NCBI GenBank assembly: GCA_902773165.1
Contig: CACYDO010000190.1
Coordinates: forward strand, 1-7,849
DNA length: 7,849 bases
Origin: an uncultured Ruminococcus sp.
GTDB lineage: Bacteria; Bacillota; Clostridia; Oscillospirales; Acutalibacteraceae
Reading direction: 5' to 3'
The first letter of the stretch is position 1, and each line of letters starts with the position of its first letter. The notes under the pieces were generated by a model. That model was not told the origin of the DNA and searched no databases. It saw only the letters and a list, made by a program, of their open reading frames with translations. Shown piece after piece: positions 6,662 to 7,849 of the stretch. The position numbers and the translations under genes were made by a program.

Positions 6662-6690
6662 TTTACGAATACAAGTATATATGGTATAAT
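6662..6690 (+). promoter_or_regulatory. Strong sigma-A promoter of the VWA surface-protein gene
   Basis: TTTACG (6662-6667, 4 of 6 matches to TTGACA), a 17-nt spacer, then a perfect TATAAT (6685-6690) with TGG before it, which is an extended -10. The stretch 6600-6660 is very AT-rich and could act as an UP-like element. Transcription probably starts near 6697, giving a leader of about 85 nt. No operator or riboswitch is recognisable in that leader. Confidence 0.75.
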
Positions 6691-6767
6691 ATGTGCAGTG
6701 TGAATATCTGTCCGTATATTTATTGGGTATATAGATGGTAAAAATGATTACGACTCACACAAAATAC

Positions 6768-6773
6768 AGGAGG
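6768..6773 (+). promoter_or_regulatory. Perfect AGGAGG ribosome binding site fixing the VWA-gene start
   Basis: AGGAGG lies 9 nt before the ATG at 6783. The in-frame ATG at 6735 has no comparable site, and starting there would add 16 polar and basic residues ahead of a normal signal peptide, so 6783 is preferred. Confidence 0.9.
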
Positions 6774-6782
6774 TTCAGAAAA

Positions 6783-7685
6783 ATGGCAATGAAGAAAATC
6801 GTTTCGACAGCAGCAGCTCTTGCTATGACTGCTTGCCTTGCGGCAACAGCAGCAGTTCCGGCTCTCGCAGCACCTGCAAGAACACCGCGCTACACAGTAG
6901 TAGCACTCGACGTGTCCGGCTCTATGGACATTACTGACGATAAGGGCGTATCGTCCTTGCAGTATGAAAAGGACGCTGCAAAGAGCTTCTGTGACAGCGT
7001 ACTTAAGAACGAAGACGACAAGATCGCGATCGTTAAGTTTGACGACTCTGCATCTCAGGTTTGCGAATTTACAAATGATCTTGATCTTCTCCACAAGAGC
7101 ATTGACGAGCTTGAGACATGGGGCGGTACAGACTTTACAACTGCATTCCAGGCAAGCAAGAGCGTTCTCGACACAGAAGCTGCAAAGGGCGTAAAATTCG
7201 AGAGAAACATCGTATTCTGCTCAGACGGTCTTCCGGAGTACGGCGAGACGCTTGATACATATGAGTACACAGCAGAAGATCTCGGAGACACCTTCTACAG
7301 TGATATCTACCTTTACGCAAATGCTGCTCTCAAGTACGACAACGAGCAGGTTAAGCCCGACACAACAGTTTATACTATCGGCTTCTACACAACTATGACA
7401 GATGAGGAGAAGAAATTCCCCACACGTCTTATGAAGGATCTTTCCAGCGGCGGTTCTTCGATCGCTTCTACTCCCGAAGAGCTCGTTGAGCAGTTCAACA
7501 AGTTTGCTGAGGATATCACAGCTGTTGAAACAGTAGACGAAGCTCCGGCAGCTGAGGAAGCAACATATGTAAAATCTCCTCAGACAAGCGACGCTGCTTC
7601 CAGAACTGTTGTAGGCGCAGGCGCAGCAGTAGTAATGCTCGGCGCAGTTGCAGCATTCGCAGCAAAGAAGAAGGAGAACGACTAA
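6783..7685 (+). CDS. Secreted von Willebrand factor A domain protein with C-terminal wall-sorting signal
   Basis: The protein has 300 residues. Seen: a Sec signal peptide (MAMKK, hydrophobic core about 6-24, likely signal-peptidase I cleavage after AVPALA at residue 29); a VWA domain (about 37-245) with a complete metal-ion-dependent adhesion site, DVSGS (Asp43, Ser45, Ser47), Thr116 in GGTDF and Asp148 in CSDG; an acidic Ala/Glu spacer (247-262); then SPQTSD (265-270), a hydrophobic helix (about 275-294) and the tail KKKEND. The end has the three-part form of a sortase signal, but the motif resembles the clostridial (S/N)P-x-T-G type with Ser in place of Gly. It is most likely wall-anchored or, failing that, held in the membrane, and VWA domains usually bind protein ligands through the metal. 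Ala, Thr and Lys codons (GCA, ACA, AAG) are more biased than in mutS, suggesting high expression. It is transcribed alone; ligand and function are unknown. Confidence 0.92.
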   Translation: MAMKKIVSTAAALAMTACLAATAAVPALAAPARTPRYTVVALDVSGSMDITDDKGVSSLQYEKDAAKSFCDSVLKNEDDKIAIVKFDDSASQVCEFTNDLDLLHKSIDELETWGGTDFTTAFQASKSVLDTEAAKGVKFERNIVFCSDGLPEYGETLDTYEYTAEDLGDTFYSDIYLYANAALKYDNEQVKPDTTVYTIGFYTTMTDEEKKFPTRLMKDLSSGGSSIASTPEELVEQFNKFAEDITAVETVDEAPAAEEATYVKSPQTSDAASRTVVGAGAAVVMLGAVAAFAAKKKEND

Positions 7686-7724
7686 TTATATCAGCGTTTC
7701 CGGATTCAATTAATTAAGATATTT

Positions 7725-7761
7725 AAAACTCCCGAAAGCTCTTAGCTTCCGGGAGTTTTTT
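7725..7761 (+). terminator. Rho-independent terminator of the VWA gene
   Basis: Left arm 7725-7740 (AAAACTCCCGAAAGCT) pairs with 7744-7759 through one A-C mismatch around a 3-nt loop (CTT), and the right arm runs into six T residues (7756-7761). The A tract on the left arm means it could also work in the opposite direction. It begins about 40 nt after the stop codon. Confidence 0.92.
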
Positions 7762-7762
7762 C

Positions 7763-7780
7763 ATTATAGTCAACGACATT
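7763..7780. repeat. 18-bp dispersed sequence, copy 2 (after the VWA terminator)
   Basis: ATTATAGTCAACGACATT differs from copy 1 at only two adjacent bases. Read on the minus strand it also yields TATAAT, but preceded by GAC rather than TGC and without a convincing -35, so promoter function here is doubtful. Confidence 0.5.
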
Positions 7781-7813
7781 AACGTTTTCCCATTAAATTT
7801 TCCAAAACCTTTT

Positions 7814-7838
7814 GTGGGGGCTTTCCGGTCGCCCCCAC
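7814..7838. repeat. Perfect GC-rich palindrome at the right edge
   Basis: GTGGGGGC (7814-7821) and GCCCCCAC (7831-7838) are exact reverse complements around a 9-nt loop. No T tract follows before the window ends 11 nt later. It resembles a REP-like intergenic palindrome or the end of a larger element that continues to the right. The stretch 7686-7849 contains no gene that I can support. Confidence 0.7.
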
Positions 7839-7849
7839 GCCCCTTCGGA

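Noticed and set aside
6101..6703. 200-codon plus-strand open frame running from inside miaB past its promoter
   Set aside because: It is antisense to conserved MiaB motifs and ends in AT-rich intergenic DNA; no ribosome site.
6735..6782. Upstream ATG for the VWA gene
   Set aside because: There is no ribosome site before it, and it would place 16 polar and basic residues ahead of a standard signal peptide; AGGAGG points to 6783.
6825..6836. Lipoprotein lipobox in the VWA signal peptide (MTAC)
   Set aside because: The residues before Cys18 do not fit L-[AS]-[GA]-C well, and a good signal-peptidase I site (PALA) follows; the C-terminal sorting signal also argues for wall anchoring.

Overview
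This window looks like the chromosome of an anaerobic Gram-positive Firmicute of the class Clostridia, most likely an Oscillospiraceae/Ruminococcus-type gut bacterium. The pointers are strong AGGAGG-type ribosome binding sites, moderate GC content, a cysteine-tailed YlbF/YmcA-family protein next to miaB and mutS, and a secreted protein with a clostridial S-P-x-T-type sorting signal. The assignment is inference: no rRNA or other phylogenetic marker is present apart from the housekeeping proteins.

Layout. Positions 1-6588 read leftward. In transcription order they hold miaB (tRNA methylthiotransferase), a structured non-coding gap, a YlbF/YmcA-family gene with a likely iron-sulfur tail, mutS, a small two-helix YcxB-like membrane protein, and mutL, which is cut by the left edge. 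From ylbF to mutL the genes are tightly packed (gaps of 49, 13 and 10 nt) and the mutL ribosome binding site abuts the stop codon of the gene before it, so they are probably one transcription unit. The order miaB - ymcA-like - mutS - mutL matches the B. subtilis ymcB-ymcA-cotE-mutS-mutL cluster, without cotE and with the YcxB-like gene added between mutS and mutL.

The right part (6662-7761) is an independent rightward single-gene unit. It has a near-consensus extended -10 promoter, a perfect AGGAGG site, a 300-residue exported von Willebrand A (VWA) protein with an intact metal site and a C-terminal wall-sorting signal, and a strong intrinsic terminator. Its codon choice and control signals suggest high expression. 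The miaB and VWA promoters diverge within 6533-6782.

How the genes work together: MutS recognises mismatches and MutL couples recognition to strand incision. MiaB adds the methylthio group at tRNA A37. The YlbF/YmcA-type protein belongs to the RicA/RicF family, which acts with RicT on RNase Y-dependent mRNA processing. The YcxB-like protein has no known function.

The least explained material is non-coding: a leader of four consecutive potential stem-loops, including a 27-bp tandem repeat, between miaB and ylbF; a heptamer-like repeat with dyad symmetry just after miaB; an 18-bp sequence that occurs both at the ylbF promoter and after the VWA terminator; and a perfect 8-bp hairpin at the right edge. 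I see no CRISPR array, tRNA, rRNA, transposase, defence system or other obvious new multi-gene system.
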